Shown in pieces: positions 25,808 to 34,984 of a stretch of 64,000 nt of DNA. The notes under the pieces are model-generated. The model was not told the origin of the DNA. It saw only the letters and a list, made by a program, of their open reading frames with translations, and made no database searches. Made by a program: the position numbers and the translations under genes. This stretch comes from Mesorhizobium sp. M1D.F.Ca.ET.043.01.1.1 (GTDB taxonomy: Bacteria > Pseudomonadota > Alphaproteobacteria > Rhizobiales > Rhizobiaceae), in the NCBI RefSeq assembly GCF_003952385.1, contig NZ_CP034444.1, positions 1,302,001 to 1,366,000 on the forward strand, given 5' to 3'. Position 1 is the stretch's first letter. Every line of letters begins with the position of its first letter.

Positions 25808-26377
25808 ATCCTTTTCCAGCTGGAACAGCAGGAAATGCGGCCGCTCGCTGGCGACACCGACGGCCGGGCGCACCGACTTGGTCGCCTCCTTCGGCACAAG
25901 GAACGTCTCGCGCAGGTTGAGCGTATCGCCGCCCTTGGCGCCGGAGAAGATCGCCGACGTGCAGGTCTGCACGTTGTCCGTGGTTTTCAGCGACACAACA
26001 ACGGAAGTCGGCGACCAGCGCCGTCCGTCCTTGTCGATCAGCATCACCTTGCAGCCGAGCCATCGGTTCTGCAGGTCGGGATCGCCGATCTTGACCTGGA
26101 AGTCGGCCAGCACCGGCACCGAATCGGGCGGCAGGTTCGACATGCCGAAGGCGCCGCGCAGGTCCGTCAGCTTCCAGTCGCTGCCGCCGAAACGGGCGCT
26201 TTCGCCCCAGGCGACACGGCGCGGAAACAGGTCGCTGTCGCCAAGCAGCGCCTTGACGTTGTCGTAGGACTCAATGGCCAGGCTCAGTGGGATGAGCAGA
26301 ACAAGCGACCAAAGGCTGCGGCGGCGCCATTTCCGCTCGCTCGTCCCGCTCTCGCGATCCAGAAGCTCCGCCGTCAT
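25805..26377 (-). CDS. Single-pass membrane protein, unknown operon protein 4
   Basis: A 190-residue protein with a cytoplasmic N-terminus (MTAELLDRESGTSERKWRRR), one membrane segment (SLWSLVLLIPLSLAIES, residues about 21-37) and a periplasmic domain. The domain has FGGSDWKLTDLRGAF, two Cys (LGCKVMLIDKDGRRWSPTS and VQTCTSAIF) and a beta-rich pattern, as in the other small proteins of the operon. I do not recognise a family. It is the last gene of the four-gene unit, with ten bases to the gene before it. Its stop TAG lies in the terminus of the dispersed repeat. Confidence 0.8.
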   Translation of the reverse strand: MTAELLDRESGTSERKWRRRSLWSLVLLIPLSLAIESYDNVKALLGDSDLFPRRVAWGESARFGGSDWKLTDLRGAFGMSNLPPDSVPVLADFQVKIGDPDLQNRWLGCKVMLIDKDGRRWSPTSVVVSLKTTDNVQTCTSAIFSGAKGGDTLNLRETFLVPKEATKSVRPAVGVASERPHFLLFQLEKD

Positions 26378-26387
26378 TCGATACCCC

Positions 26388-26966
26388 TCAGATCGGCTGC
26401 GTCATATCGAGCGTGCCGAGCGTTCCGGGCGGCAGGCCGTCGGGTCCGATGGCGACCGGCCCGAGCGATATTTCGGCTTGCGAATCGAGCGCCGACAGCA
26501 GCTTTTCCGAAACCAGCACCACCGCATCGCTCGCTTCATCCGGCCGCAGCTCGAAGATCAGCCTCGCCTTCTTCGGCAGGCCGGGGTCGATGGCCACGGG
26601 AAGCAGGCCATTGGCGAAGGACAGCCGCTCGGTCTGGTCATAGGTCAGGCCCGTCGTTCCGCGCCAGGACGCGACCGCCACCGTTGTCGATTGCGCCCGT
26701 GCCGCAAGCTCCACCGTGACGACGGCCCAGATGCCGCCGGTGGTCAGGACCTTGCTGTCGCCGAACCTGTCGACTTTCAGGTTGCGGGCGAATTCCACCT
26801 TCTCGGCACGGATTTCGAAGCCTCGCCCGACGACCGTGTCGCCGAGCTTGCCGCGCGCGGGGATCGGCCCGATCAGGTCGCCGTAATGCGGCTTCGACAG
26901 CTGCAGGCCGTAGCAAAGCGACACCGCGGCGAGCAGCAGGACGACGTTGGCGAGCTTGCGCATCAT
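26388..26966 (-). CDS. Single-pass membrane protein, unknown operon protein 3
   Basis: A 192-residue protein with an N-terminal hydrophobic anchor or signal (MMRKLANVVLLLAAVSLCYG) and an extracytoplasmic domain that looks beta-rich: GDTVVGRGFEIRAEKVEF, then GGIWAVVTVELAARAQSTTV. This order of a short strand, a charged loop and a long VxVxL strand recalls DUF4352-like immunoglobulin-fold domains, but I cannot confirm that. The start ATG at 26966 overlaps the upstream stop (ATGA), showing translational coupling. Confidence 0.8.
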   Translation of the reverse strand: MMRKLANVVLLLAAVSLCYGLQLSKPHYGDLIGPIPARGKLGDTVVGRGFEIRAEKVEFARNLKVDRFGDSKVLTTGGIWAVVTVELAARAQSTTVAVASWRGTTGLTYDQTERLSFANGLLPVAIDPGLPKKARLIFELRPDEASDAVVLVSEKLLSALDSQAEISLGPVAIGPDGLPPGTLGTLDMTQPI

Positions 26967-27556
26967 GGCTGGATTTCCACGCTGCCGGGCCCGCTGCCGA
27001 CGGGCAGCGTCAGCGTGCCGATCGGCGCCGGATTGAACCAGCCCGGCAGACCGTAGAGATTGTCGCGCTGCTTGTAGGTCTTGCGGATGACCGTCAGTTC
27101 GAGGCTTGCCGGCGGAGCCGCTCCGTCCGGCAATTGCCAGACAAAGACCATGCGCTCCGGCATGCCGGGGTGCAGTTCCGGCGACAACGTGGAATCGCGT
27201 GTCAGCACGATGAAAGGTTTCGTCGCCGGATCGACCGTTGCCCGGCTCGCCCGCAGGACATCGAAATAGTCCTTTGTCGATTTTGCCGTCCGGTTGGTCA
27301 TCTCGAGCTCGAGGACGAGTGCCTTCGCGCCGGGCTTGAGCGGCACGCCGTAGAGGTTCTCGCCTTCGGCGGAGTAGGCCTTGAGCGGCCTCAGCAGCCA
27401 TTCGCCCGTTTCGATCCGGCCGCCGGGCGCCAGAACGGCAAGAGGCTCGTGCCTTGCGCCGAAGGCGCCCATGACGCCGGCGACGGCAATCGCCGCCGCG
27501 GTGCCGAAGCCGGCCACCAGCCAGGCTTTCAGGCGGGAACCGGCATTCTCAAGCAT
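26963..27556 (-). CDS. Single-pass membrane protein, unknown operon protein 2
   Basis: A 197-residue protein with a membrane segment at residues about 11-33 (AWLVAGFGTAAAIAVAGVMG) and an outside domain. The stretch GAKALVLELEMTNRTAKSTK is typical of DUF4352-like domains, which use such a strand to display ligand-binding loops. The next segment includes ATKPFIVLTRDSTLSPELHP and MVFVWQLP. It overlaps the upstream 441-residue gene by eight bases and the downstream gene by four, so the operon is tightly coupled. Function unknown. Confidence 0.8.
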   Translation of the reverse strand: MLENAGSRLKAWLVAGFGTAAAIAVAGVMGAFGARHEPLAVLAPGGRIETGEWLLRPLKAYSAEGENLYGVPLKPGAKALVLELEMTNRTAKSTKDYFDVLRASRATVDPATKPFIVLTRDSTLSPELHPGMPERMVFVWQLPDGAAPPASLELTVIRKTYKQRDNLYGLPGWFNPAPIGTLTLPVGSGPGSVEIQP

Positions 27557-28874
27557 TCTGGGCCTCGACTTCCGCGCCGCCCGGCGAGCCGGCCGGCCGC
27601 GCATCTTCGCTGGTCTGGCGCTTCGGCAGCGCGAAGGCCGTTTCGAGGACGGCGGCGAGGAAGCAGATCCGGACAGGCTCGACGAGGATGCCAGTCGAGG
27701 AGTCCTGGAACGGGCTGCCGAACAGCAGCGATACGCCCTCGGAAAGCACCTGCCAGGTATCGAGCCCATGCGGGCCGATGAGGCGCGTCATGCCGAGCCA
27801 CGCCCAGGCCGCCAGCCAGTCGATCAGGCGGTAGCCGACGATCAGCGTGACGATCAGCACCAGGCCCGAGCTCAGCGTGATGCGCACGCCATTGGCGATC
27901 GGCAAATAGCGCGAGCGGTAGCCGGAGACGAAGTGCTCGACGAAGTCGCGCAGGAATTTCGGAATGGCGCGGTAGCGCTCGCCGGCACGTTCGACGCGCC
28001 GGTGCATGCGCCTCAGCTCCCTGTCGTCGCGCACGTCGTAGCCGTAGATCAGCGCGGCAAGCACCAGCCAGATCACCGGCAGGAGCATGTAGAAGAACAG
28101 GTTGACCAGCTTGGCGGTCGTGTCGATCGACGTGACCTCGACGGGAACCATCGGATCGGCAAAGGCGCTTGCGATCGGGTTCGCGATGCCGTCGGCAGCG
28201 GCCTGCAGGGTCGAAAAGAAATTGCGGCTCATGATCCAGCCGACGACCTCGTCCTTCCAGCGCGAGATCACATAGAGACCGATGAAGATCCAGTTGGTCT
28301 CGCAGATGACCACGACGATCTGCCAGAAGGAGCGCGAGCCGCCGCGCGCCTGCTTGGTGATGGCGAAGCGGCGGATCAGCCAGGAGATGACGACAGAAAG
28401 GACCAGCCACCGGGAATCCAGGACGTCGAGCACGTTGCCGGCGCCCTCGCCGAAGGGCGCCATGTCGAGCGTGACGCGGGAATATTGCCGCACGGTGTCG
28501 CCGAGAAAGCCCCAGGCGGCGTAATAGGCGAAGAAGGGCAGCAGCGCGACGGTGACCATGCGCGCCAGCCGCGCGCTGCCGCTGCGCGCCTCGCCCAAAC
28601 TTTCATCGCGCGCGGCCTGCTGTGCCGCGCGTGTTGCCGGCAAAGCCGGCAGCAGCATCTGGAACATGGCGACGGTGACAATGAGCTGCGTCAGCGCGAC
28701 CAGCGTCAGCAAGGCAAGCCCCGCCATATGGTTGACAAGGGCGGTGCGCGCGGCGAGCTGCATGAACAGGTCGCCGAACACGATGCCGAGGAGCACCATG
28801 GAAACCAGTTGCGGCCAGAAGCGCCACCAGAGCTTGAAGGTCAGCGCCAGCGGCTTTGCGGCATCGGCAAGCAT
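27549..28874 (-). CDS. Polytopic membrane protein, unknown operon protein 1
   Basis: A 441-residue inner-membrane protein. It has hydrophobic segments at about residues 20-40, 48-75, 105-125, 155-170, 190-210, 255-285 and 335-360, with a charged loop around 285-330 (DVRDDRELRRMHRRVERAGE). No catalytic motif or known transporter signature is visible. It is the first gene of a four-gene operon whose other members each have one membrane anchor and one beta-rich outer domain, suggesting a membrane core with three accessory subunits. The ATG at 28874 starts MLADAAKPLALTFKLWWRFW. Confidence 0.8.
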   Translation of the reverse strand: MLADAAKPLALTFKLWWRFWPQLVSMVLLGIVFGDLFMQLAARTALVNHMAGLALLTLVALTQLIVTVAMFQMLLPALPATRAAQQAARDESLGEARSGSARLARMVTVALLPFFAYYAAWGFLGDTVRQYSRVTLDMAPFGEGAGNVLDVLDSRWLVLSVVISWLIRRFAITKQARGGSRSFWQIVVVICETNWIFIGLYVISRWKDEVVGWIMSRNFFSTLQAAADGIANPIASAFADPMVPVEVTSIDTTAKLVNLFFYMLLPVIWLVLAALIYGYDVRDDRELRRMHRRVERAGERYRAIPKFLRDFVEHFVSGYRSRYLPIANGVRITLSSGLVLIVTLIVGYRLIDWLAAWAWLGMTRLIGPHGLDTWQVLSEGVSLLFGSPFQDSSTGILVEPVRICFLAAVLETAFALPKRQTSEDARPAGSPGGAEVEAQNA

Positions 28875-29126
28875 GTCGAGGCGTTCAGTTGGTTTGCGAA
28901 CGCCCCCCAGTCATGTCGGCGGGTCGGGTATCGAAGGCGGCGTCTCGGCTCATGTCCTCTCCATTTTCACGAGCCCCCGCACGCGTCGACGAGAGATAGT
29001 ACAGACCCGAGCGCTTTGACACCCCTGCACCAACCTTTAGGCGAAATTGGACGCACAACTCGCCTTACGCCAGGAGCCATTTCCGGTCATATTGATGCCA
29101 GGACCTCAAGCTTGGCGAGGGTCGGC

Positions 29127-29759
29127 ATGGCAATCTTCCTGGCATTCCTCGGCGTCGCGCTCGTGGTGATCGTCACGCCCGGACCCGATACCGCGATCAC
29201 CATCCGCAACACCTTGCTCGGCGGCCGCCCGGCGGGAATCCTGACCGCGCTCGGCGTCGGTTGCGGCTTGACGATCTGGGCGCTCGCGACGAGCGTCGGC
29301 CTCGTCGCGCTGCTGACGGCGTCCGAACCGCTCTTCCTCGCCGTCAAATATGCCGGCGCCGCCTATCTCGTCTATCTCGGCATGCAGGCGCTGCGCGAGG
29401 CGATCCGGCCGGCGCATTTCGACCATGCGCAGGCGCCGGCCCTGCATCATAGACGATTGGCGGCGATCGCCGCATTCCGGCAAGGCCTCATCAGCGATCT
29501 CGGCAATCCGAAAATAGCCGTGTTTTTCCCCAGCCTGCTGCCGCAATTCGTGCCGGCCGGACAAGCGTCTTTTCTGTCGCTGCTCCTGCTCGGCGTCGTC
29601 TTCGCGCTGATCACCTTCATCTGGCTGACCATCTACGCAACTGTCGTGGCCAAGGCCGGCGACTGGCTGCGACGGCCGACTGTGCGCCGCGTCGTCGAAG
29701 CGGTCAGCGGCACGCTGCTGATCGGGCTCGGCATCCGCATCGCGGCCGAGCAGCGATAA
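29127..29759 (+). CDS. LysE family amino acid exporter
   Basis: A 210-residue membrane protein with six hydrophobic segments. The N-terminal TPGPDTAITIRNTLLGGRPA (residues 17-36) is the LysE/RhtB signature, followed by GCGLTIWALATSVG and KYAGAAYLVYLGMQAL. Members export lysine, threonine, homoserine or related compounds by proton exchange; the substrate cannot be told. It is on the plus strand between the unknown operon and a minus-strand crotonase gene, whose stop is eight bases away. Confidence 0.92.
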   Translation: MAIFLAFLGVALVVIVTPGPDTAITIRNTLLGGRPAGILTALGVGCGLTIWALATSVGLVALLTASEPLFLAVKYAGAAYLVYLGMQALREAIRPAHFDHAQAPALHHRRLAAIAAFRQGLISDLGNPKIAVFFPSLLPQFVPAGQASFLSLLLLGVVFALITFIWLTIYATVVAKAGDWLRRPTVRRVVEAVSGTLLIGLGIRIAAEQR

Positions 29760-29766
29760 CGTTAAA

Positions 29767-30522
29767 TCAGCCCGCCTTCTTGCGCGTCATGAAGGCCGTC
29801 AGCGCGGCGCGCGCCTCGTCGGAGGTCAGTCGCTCGCGGAAGTGCGCGCTTTCGACCTCGATGCGGGCGATCAATTCGTCGCGCGGCTCGCGCATCAGGT
29901 CGCGCGCGATCTTCAGCGCTTGCGGCGGCTTGGCGGCGATCTCGTCGGCGGCCGCCAGCACCGCGCTTTCAAGCGCGTCTTCCGCGACCACGTCGTAGAT
30001 CAGGCCGGCGGCCTTGGCGCGCTCGGCCGAAAAACCTTCGCCGAGACCGAGCAGCGCGAAGGCGCCCTGCCGGCCGAGGACCCGCGGCGCCAGCAGGCTG
30101 GAGCCGGCCTCCGGCACCAGGCCGAGGTCGACGAAGGGGGTGCGGAAGAGCGTGCGCGGGGTGGCGAAGGTCAGGTCGCAATGCAGGTTGAGCGTCGTGC
30201 CGATGCCGACGGCGATGCCATCGACGCCCGAAACCATCGGCTTTTCAGTCTTGGCCAGCGCCATCAGGAAATCCCAGACCTCGTTACCGCCCTCGCCGCC
30301 GGTGGCGATGACCAGGAAGTCGGCAAGGTCGTTGCCGGAGGAAAAGGCGCCGGGCACACCGAGGAAGACGTGGACGCGGATAGCCGGATCGGCATCGCCC
30401 TCGACAAGAGCGGCCGACATTTTGCCGTACATGGCGCGCGTCAGCGCATTCTTCTTGTCGGGCCGGTTCATGCGGATGATCTGCACGGCGCCCCGGCGCT
30501 CGATGAGGATATGGTCGGTCAC
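29767..30522 (-). CDS. Enoyl-CoA hydratase/isomerase (crotonase) family protein
   Basis: A 251-residue crotonase. The CoA-binding IIRMNRPDKKNALTRAMYGK, the oxyanion-hole FSSGNDLADF and the second one, VDGIAVGIGTTLNLHCD, are visible at about residues 15-34, 60-70 and 100-116. The usual Glu catalytic pair of true hydratases is not obvious, so the reaction may be an isomerisation. The start at 30522 is MTDHILIERRG. The acyl-CoA dehydrogenase gene lies 25 bases upstream on the same strand, so both likely act in fatty or branched acyl-CoA breakdown. Confidence 0.9.
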   Translation of the reverse strand: MTDHILIERRGAVQIIRMNRPDKKNALTRAMYGKMSAALVEGDADPAIRVHVFLGVPGAFSSGNDLADFLVIATGGEGGNEVWDFLMALAKTEKPMVSGVDGIAVGIGTTLNLHCDLTFATPRTLFRTPFVDLGLVPEAGSSLLAPRVLGRQGAFALLGLGEGFSAERAKAAGLIYDVVAEDALESAVLAAADEIAAKPPQALKIARDLMREPRDELIARIEVESAHFRERLTSDEARAALTAFMTRKKAG

Positions 30523-30547
30523 GGTCGGTTCCTTCGAATGTCAGGGG

Positions 30548-32317
30548 TCAGGCGGATATCAATGCCCTGCCGGCGACGGCGAGGCTGTCGGCGCCGTCGA
30601 TGACGCGCTCCTTCAGGGCGCGTGTCTCGCCGAGCAGGTTTTCGGCAAAGAAGCGGCAGAGCGCGATGCGGCCGCGGTCGGCCAGCCCGCCTTGCGCCAG
30701 ATAGGCGCCGCCGGCGGCGAGCGAGATCAGGCGCAGATAGGGCGTGGCGCCGGCCATGGCGGCGTCGGCCTTGCCGCCGGCCAGCAGCTTCTGCAGGAAG
30801 CGCGTCGCCTCATCGAGATCGGCAAGGGCGCGATCGAGATTGTCGGCGGTGCGGCCGAAGCCCTCGATGTTGGAGGTGCGCACGCCGTCGGCCATCGCTT
30901 TGAGCTCGCCGATATAGCGGTGCACATGCTCGCCGCCGCCGAGCGGCAGCTTGCGCGAGACGAGGTCGATCGCCTGGATGCCGTTGGTGCCTTCATAGAT
31001 CGGCGCGATGCGCGCATCGCGATAAAGCACGGCCGCGCCTGTCTCCTCGATGAAGCCCATGCCGCCATGCACCTGGACGCCCAGCGAAGCGACCTCGACG
31101 CCGACGTCGGTCGAGAAGGCCTTTGCCAAGGGCGTCAACAGATTGGCACGGTCGCGCCAGGTGGCGGCGGCCTCGCCCTCGGCGACGCGCGCGCGGTCGA
31201 TGGCATGCGCGCAGGAATAGCTGATGGCGCGCGCGATCTGGGTCAGCGCCCGCATGGTCAACAGATTGCGCTGCACATCCGGGTGATGGACGATCGGCGC
31301 CATACCGGACCCGGCATAGTCCGACGCCTTGCCCTGGCGGCGCTCATTGGCATAGGCGATCGCCTTCTGCGTCGCGGCCTCGGCCACCGCCACGCCCTGC
31401 ATGCCGACGGCAAGGCGGGCGTTGTTCATCATGGTGAACATGCAGGCGAGACCCTTGTTCTCCTCGCCGATCAGCCAGCCGATGGCTCCCCGCGTCGCGC
31501 CCTGGAAACCATCGCCGTAGATCATGGTGCAGGTCGGCGAAGCATGGATGCCGAGCTTGTGCTCGAGGCCGGAACAGAAGACGTCGTTGCGGGCGCCGAG
31601 CGAGCCGTCGTCATTGACCAGGAATTTCGGCACCAGGAACAGCGAGATGCCGCGCGTGCCGGCCGGCGCGTCGGGAAGCCTCGCCAGCACCAGATGCACG
31701 ATGTTGTCGGTGAAATCGTGCTCGCCATAGGTGATGAAGATCTTCTGGCCGAAGATGCGGTAGGTGCCGTCGCCGGCGGGCTCGGCGCGGGTGCGCAGGG
31801 CCGCGAGGTCGGAGCCCGCCTGCGGCTCGGTGAGGTTCATCGTGCCCATCCACTCGCCGGAGACGAGCTTGGCCAGATATTTTTCCTTGAGCGTCTTGGA
31901 AGCGTGCTTGTCGAGGGCCTCGACCGCACCCATGGTCAGCGTCGGGCCGATGCCGAAGGCCATGGCGGCTGAGTTCCACATTTCGAGCGCGGCGACGCCG
32001 AGCATTGTGGGCAGGCCCTGGCCGCCGAATTCTTCCGGCCCGGAGAGCGCGTTCCAGCCGCCGTCGATCCAGCGCCGGTAGAGCTCCCTCCAGCCGGGCG
32101 GCGTGGTGACGGCCGCGTCCTTCAACACCGCGCCATGCTCGTCGCCGATCTTGTAGAGCGGCGCCACCTCTTCGCTGGCGAAACGGCCCGCCTCGGCCAG
32201 GATCGCGTCGACGAGGTCTTCGCCGAGATCGCCGAAGGTGCCGGACTCCAGCGCCGGCTTCAGGCCGGCAACGTGCTTCAGCGTGAAGGCGATATCCTCG
32301 ACCGGTGCGCGATACAT
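30548..32317 (-). CDS. Acyl-CoA dehydrogenase
   Basis: A 589-residue FAD-dependent dehydrogenase of the long (DmdC-like/fadE12-like) type, longer than the usual 380. The N-terminal MYRAPVEDIAFTLKHVAGL is the signature of this subfamily. The middle has MNLTEPQAGSDLAALRTRAE and IFGQKIFITYGEHD, and the C-terminal part contains the catalytic-base region PIYEGTNGIQAIDLVSRKL. The last 120 residues are the helical acyl-CoA dehydrogenase C-terminal extension. The substrate cannot be fixed; 3-methylmercaptopropionyl-CoA or a medium-chain acyl-CoA are options. It is followed by the crotonase gene. Confidence 0.94.
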   Translation of the reverse strand: MYRAPVEDIAFTLKHVAGLKPALESGTFGDLGEDLVDAILAEAGRFASEEVAPLYKIGDEHGAVLKDAAVTTPPGWRELYRRWIDGGWNALSGPEEFGGQGLPTMLGVAALEMWNSAAMAFGIGPTLTMGAVEALDKHASKTLKEKYLAKLVSGEWMGTMNLTEPQAGSDLAALRTRAEPAGDGTYRIFGQKIFITYGEHDFTDNIVHLVLARLPDAPAGTRGISLFLVPKFLVNDDGSLGARNDVFCSGLEHKLGIHASPTCTMIYGDGFQGATRGAIGWLIGEENKGLACMFTMMNNARLAVGMQGVAVAEAATQKAIAYANERRQGKASDYAGSGMAPIVHHPDVQRNLLTMRALTQIARAISYSCAHAIDRARVAEGEAAATWRDRANLLTPLAKAFSTDVGVEVASLGVQVHGGMGFIEETGAAVLYRDARIAPIYEGTNGIQAIDLVSRKLPLGGGEHVHRYIGELKAMADGVRTSNIEGFGRTADNLDRALADLDEATRFLQKLLAGGKADAAMAGATPYLRLISLAAGGAYLAQGGLADRGRIALCRFFAENLLGETRALKERVIDGADSLAVAGRALISA

Positions 32318-32508
32318 GTCTGCTCCTCCTCCGTTCCGGCCAACCGTAGTCGCGGGGCCGAACCGAGACCATCCGCCTTTGGGCCGGTCCCGCGCCTTCT
32401 TTTTACGTAAACGTCAAACTTTGTCACGCGGATTTTGCATTCCTTTCCAGGCGTACTAGATACGAAGCAGCCGGCCGTCGAGGTCCGGCTCGAGACCAGG
32501 CCGAACCC

Positions 32509-32745
32509 ATGCTTGCCAGACCTGACGCCTATCGTTGCATCGAATGCGGCCTCCCCTATCGGGCTGCCGGCTTCTGGTACCATGAAGGCAAGATGGAGCA
32601 TGGACCGGCCTACTGGACGGACCGCGGCATATTGTGCTCCCCGCAATGCTCGCTGGCGCATCACAAGAAACGCGCCGCCGAGGGCACGCTGCCGCAAGAT
32701 CCGGCGCCCGATCCTTTCGAGGCGCAGTCGCTGTTTCGGCGCTGA
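32509..32745 (+). CDS. Small zinc-ribbon-like protein of unknown function
   Basis: A 78-residue protein with two Cys pairs spaced like a zinc site: YRCIECGLPYRAAGFWYHEG and RGILCSPQCSLAHHKKRAAE. It is compact and hydrophilic, with no signal. I do not know the family; similar short proteins occur in rhizobia. The leader AGGCCGAACCC precedes the ATG at 32509 without a clear ribosome binding site. It stands alone between the acyl-CoA dehydrogenase and the GH25-like gene. Confidence 0.7.
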   Translation: MLARPDAYRCIECGLPYRAAGFWYHEGKMEHGPAYWTDRGILCSPQCSLAHHKKRAAEGTLPQDPAPDPFEAQSLFRR

Positions 32746-32822
32746 GCGCCCAATCGGCTTTGAAAGCACTTCCTTAACCATAGCGGTTCAAGATCGTCCT
32801 CTGGTCAGTGGGGACACCCTGA

Positions 32823-33983
32823 TTGAAAAAGCCGGCGCGCCCTCTTCGCCGCCTGGCGCTTCTCGCGGCAGCGGTTGCGCTGGGCACGGCGGCAAAGGCC
32901 TCGGATTTCTCCGAGCCCTGGAAGAATGCCGACCGCGCGCTGGTGATCGACGCCTACGAATACAATTCCATCGACTGGGCTGAGCTTGCCACCGACAAGC
33001 GCATCGTCGGCTTCATCAACAAGGCTTCCGACGGGCTGCCGCCGCCCTATTTCTGCTTCGGCGAAGAGACCGACGTGAAGCTCTGCAAGGCGCTGTGGAA
33101 GCGCTACGCGGTGACGCGCGAGCTCTTCCAGACGCGCAAGGTGGTGGCCAGGGCGCTCGGCCTGAAATGGGGCGCCTACCACCTTGCCCGCCCCGGCAAT
33201 CCGGTCGAGCAGGCCAATAATTTCGTCGATTTCGCCGAGCCCGCGCCGGACGATCTCATTGCCCTCGACATCGAGGGCATCGATCCGGCGCAGTGGATGT
33301 CGCTCGAGGACGCGGAAGAATTCGTGCGCCAGGTGCACCGCCGCCTCGGGCGCTTCCCGGTGCTCTACTCGAACGGCAAGACCGCCCAGTACATCGCCGA
33401 CAACCGCTACACTTACCGGCTGCTGTCCAGACTGCCGCTCTGGTATGCGCGCTACAAGCCGGACATCGACGTGCATTTCCCGATGGGCAACTGGCAGGGC
33501 TACGCGCTGTGGCAGTTTTCCGCCAAGGCGAATTGCGGCCGCTTCAGCTGCCCCTATCGCGTGCCGGGCACGCCCAACGACATCGACGTCAGCGTCGCGC
33601 CGATGAAAGCCGATGAGTTGCGCCAGCAATGGGCCTTCGGCGGGCTGATCGACGTGCCGCCCGACTATCTGGCCTCGATCCCGGTGCCGATCCCGCGCGA
33701 AGCCGGCCTCGCCGGCAAGGTCACCATCACCTATGCCGATGTGGCGGCGCCGCCGACTTTCGAGGAGCTGGTCGCGGTACTCGGCGCGCGCTGGGAGAAA
33801 TTCCGCGACGGATTCCGCATGCCGGTGGTGAAGACCGTACCGCAGCGCCCGGGTTTCGGCATCGTTCAATATGTCGCCTGGAAGCGGGCCGGGCAGCGCA
33901 CGCCCGAACAGCTCGACGCCGCCTTCGCGGCCGCCGATCCGGTCAGCACCGCTTCGACGACGCTCGACCACCGCAGGCAATAG
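32823..33983 (+). CDS. Secreted GH25 (lysozyme-like) family protein
   Basis: A 386-residue protein. Residues 1-27 are a signal peptide (KKPARPLRRLALLAAAVALG, cleaved before SDFSEPW). The mature part has a GH25 muramidase barrel: the first Asp in LVIDAYEYNSIDW, a WGAYHLARPGNP segment, and the DxE catalytic pattern in LIALDIEGIDPAQW. GYALWQFSAKANCGRFSCPY follows, as in the C-terminal strand of GH25, and a 100-residue tail of unknown type (GLAGKVTITYADVAAPP). The start is TTG at 32823: a stop codon lies immediately upstream, and the signal peptide requires it. It may cut peptidoglycan in the periplasm. Confidence 0.82.
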   Translation: MKKPARPLRRLALLAAAVALGTAAKASDFSEPWKNADRALVIDAYEYNSIDWAELATDKRIVGFINKASDGLPPPYFCFGEETDVKLCKALWKRYAVTRELFQTRKVVARALGLKWGAYHLARPGNPVEQANNFVDFAEPAPDDLIALDIEGIDPAQWMSLEDAEEFVRQVHRRLGRFPVLYSNGKTAQYIADNRYTYRLLSRLPLWYARYKPDIDVHFPMGNWQGYALWQFSAKANCGRFSCPYRVPGTPNDIDVSVAPMKADELRQQWAFGGLIDVPPDYLASIPVPIPREAGLAGKVTITYADVAAPPTFEELVAVLGARWEKFRDGFRMPVVKTVPQRPGFGIVQYVAWKRAGQRTPEQLDAAFAAADPVSTASTTLDHRRQ

Positions 33984-33995
33984 TCAACGGCACCG

Positions 33996-34871
33996 TCAAC
34001 GATGATTGCCCAGGCTGGCATACATGCCGGTGGTGCGAAACTGCGTCGGGTTGATGCCGTAGCAGCGGCGGAAAACCTTGGAGAAGTAGTTCGCGTCCTC
34101 GAAACCGCACAGCACCGCGACTTCCTTCACCGGCAGGAAATCCGCCCTGGTCAAGAGTTTCGCCGCGCGCTGCAGCCGTTGCTGCAGCACGAATTCGGCC
34201 GGCGGCAAGCCTTCGCTCTCGGCAAAGCAGCGTGAGAAATGCGCGCGGCTGAGACCGCTGATCCCGACAAGCTCCGCCACCGGCAGAGGCTTGTCGAGAT
34301 TGGCGTTGATGTGATCGATCACCGGCTGCATGGCGCTCTGCTTCTCGGCGAAGGCGTGCGAGCCGAAGACATCGTCATAGAGCGCCATCGCCGCCTCGTA
34401 GGCGATCGCCGACGCGGCGCCCGGCGAGCCCGCCCCCTTGATGAGGCGCAGGCTGCAATCAGCAAGGTGATCGATGGTCGGGGGCTGCAGCCGAAACACG
34501 GGGCCTGACACGCCGAGGATGGACTTGTGGACGCGCAGCGCTTCCTCGCCGTTCATCGAGATCCAGAAATATTCCCAGCGGTCGCCCTTGGCCAGCCAGT
34601 AGCGATGGTTGTGCGGCACCAGCACCAGCAGCGTGTCGTTCGCCTGCAGGCGATAGTTGCGGTTCTCGTAGCGCAACTGCCCGGTGCCGCTGATCGTATG
34701 CTGGAGCACGGTGAACGGGGTCTGGCCGCGCTTTCGCCCGTCCCAGTCATAGGTCTCGTCCTCGCGCACCTCGTAGCCTGAGCTGGTCGGCATGGCGTGC
34801 AGGCGCTGGCGGCCGCGCGGCAGCGAGATCGTCCGCATCGACTGCCCGTTGGCGATCAGGTCCTGCAGCAC
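33996..34871 (-). CDS. AraC family regulator of the alpha-galactoside locus (AgpT-like)
   Basis: A 291-residue AraC/XylS regulator with an N-terminal cupin domain (residues about 40-150: YRLQANDTLLVLVPHNHRYW) and two C-terminal helix-turn-helix motifs. The last reads VAVLCGFEDANYFSKVFRRC and YGINPTQFR. The start is GTG at 34871, with GAGGG about eight bases upstream. It is divergent from the agaL1-like gene, and its position and family match AgpT, which activates the alpha-galactoside genes in Sinorhizobium meliloti. The inducer is probably an alpha-galactoside. Confidence 0.88.
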   Translation of the reverse strand: MLQDLIANGQSMRTISLPRGRQRLHAMPTSSGYEVREDETYDWDGRKRGQTPFTVLQHTISGTGQLRYENRNYRLQANDTLLVLVPHNHRYWLAKGDRWEYFWISMNGEEALRVHKSILGVSGPVFRLQPPTIDHLADCSLRLIKGAGSPGAASAIAYEAAMALYDDVFGSHAFAEKQSAMQPVIDHINANLDKPLPVAELVGISGLSRAHFSRCFAESEGLPPAEFVLQQRLQRAAKLLTRADFLPVKEVAVLCGFEDANYFSKVFRRCYGINPTQFRTTGMYASLGNHR

Positions 34872-34887
34872 AAAATTACCCTCGAAA

Positions 34888-34931
34888 GCATAATCCTTCT
34901 CTGGCCGCGCCCGCGAATAAGCGCATAATCC
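34888..34931. promoter_or_regulatory. Direct repeats GCATAATCC, possible AraC-family binding sites
   Basis: GCATAATCC occurs at 34888-34896 and again at 34923-34931, a 35-base start-to-start spacing, in the shared promoter between the regulator and agaL1. Regulation by the AraC protein is an inference. Confidence 0.45.
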
Positions 34932-34984
34932 GGCTCATCAAGAACGGGAAAGACCCGCGGTCGAGGAGCGGGCGGGAGGAGAAA

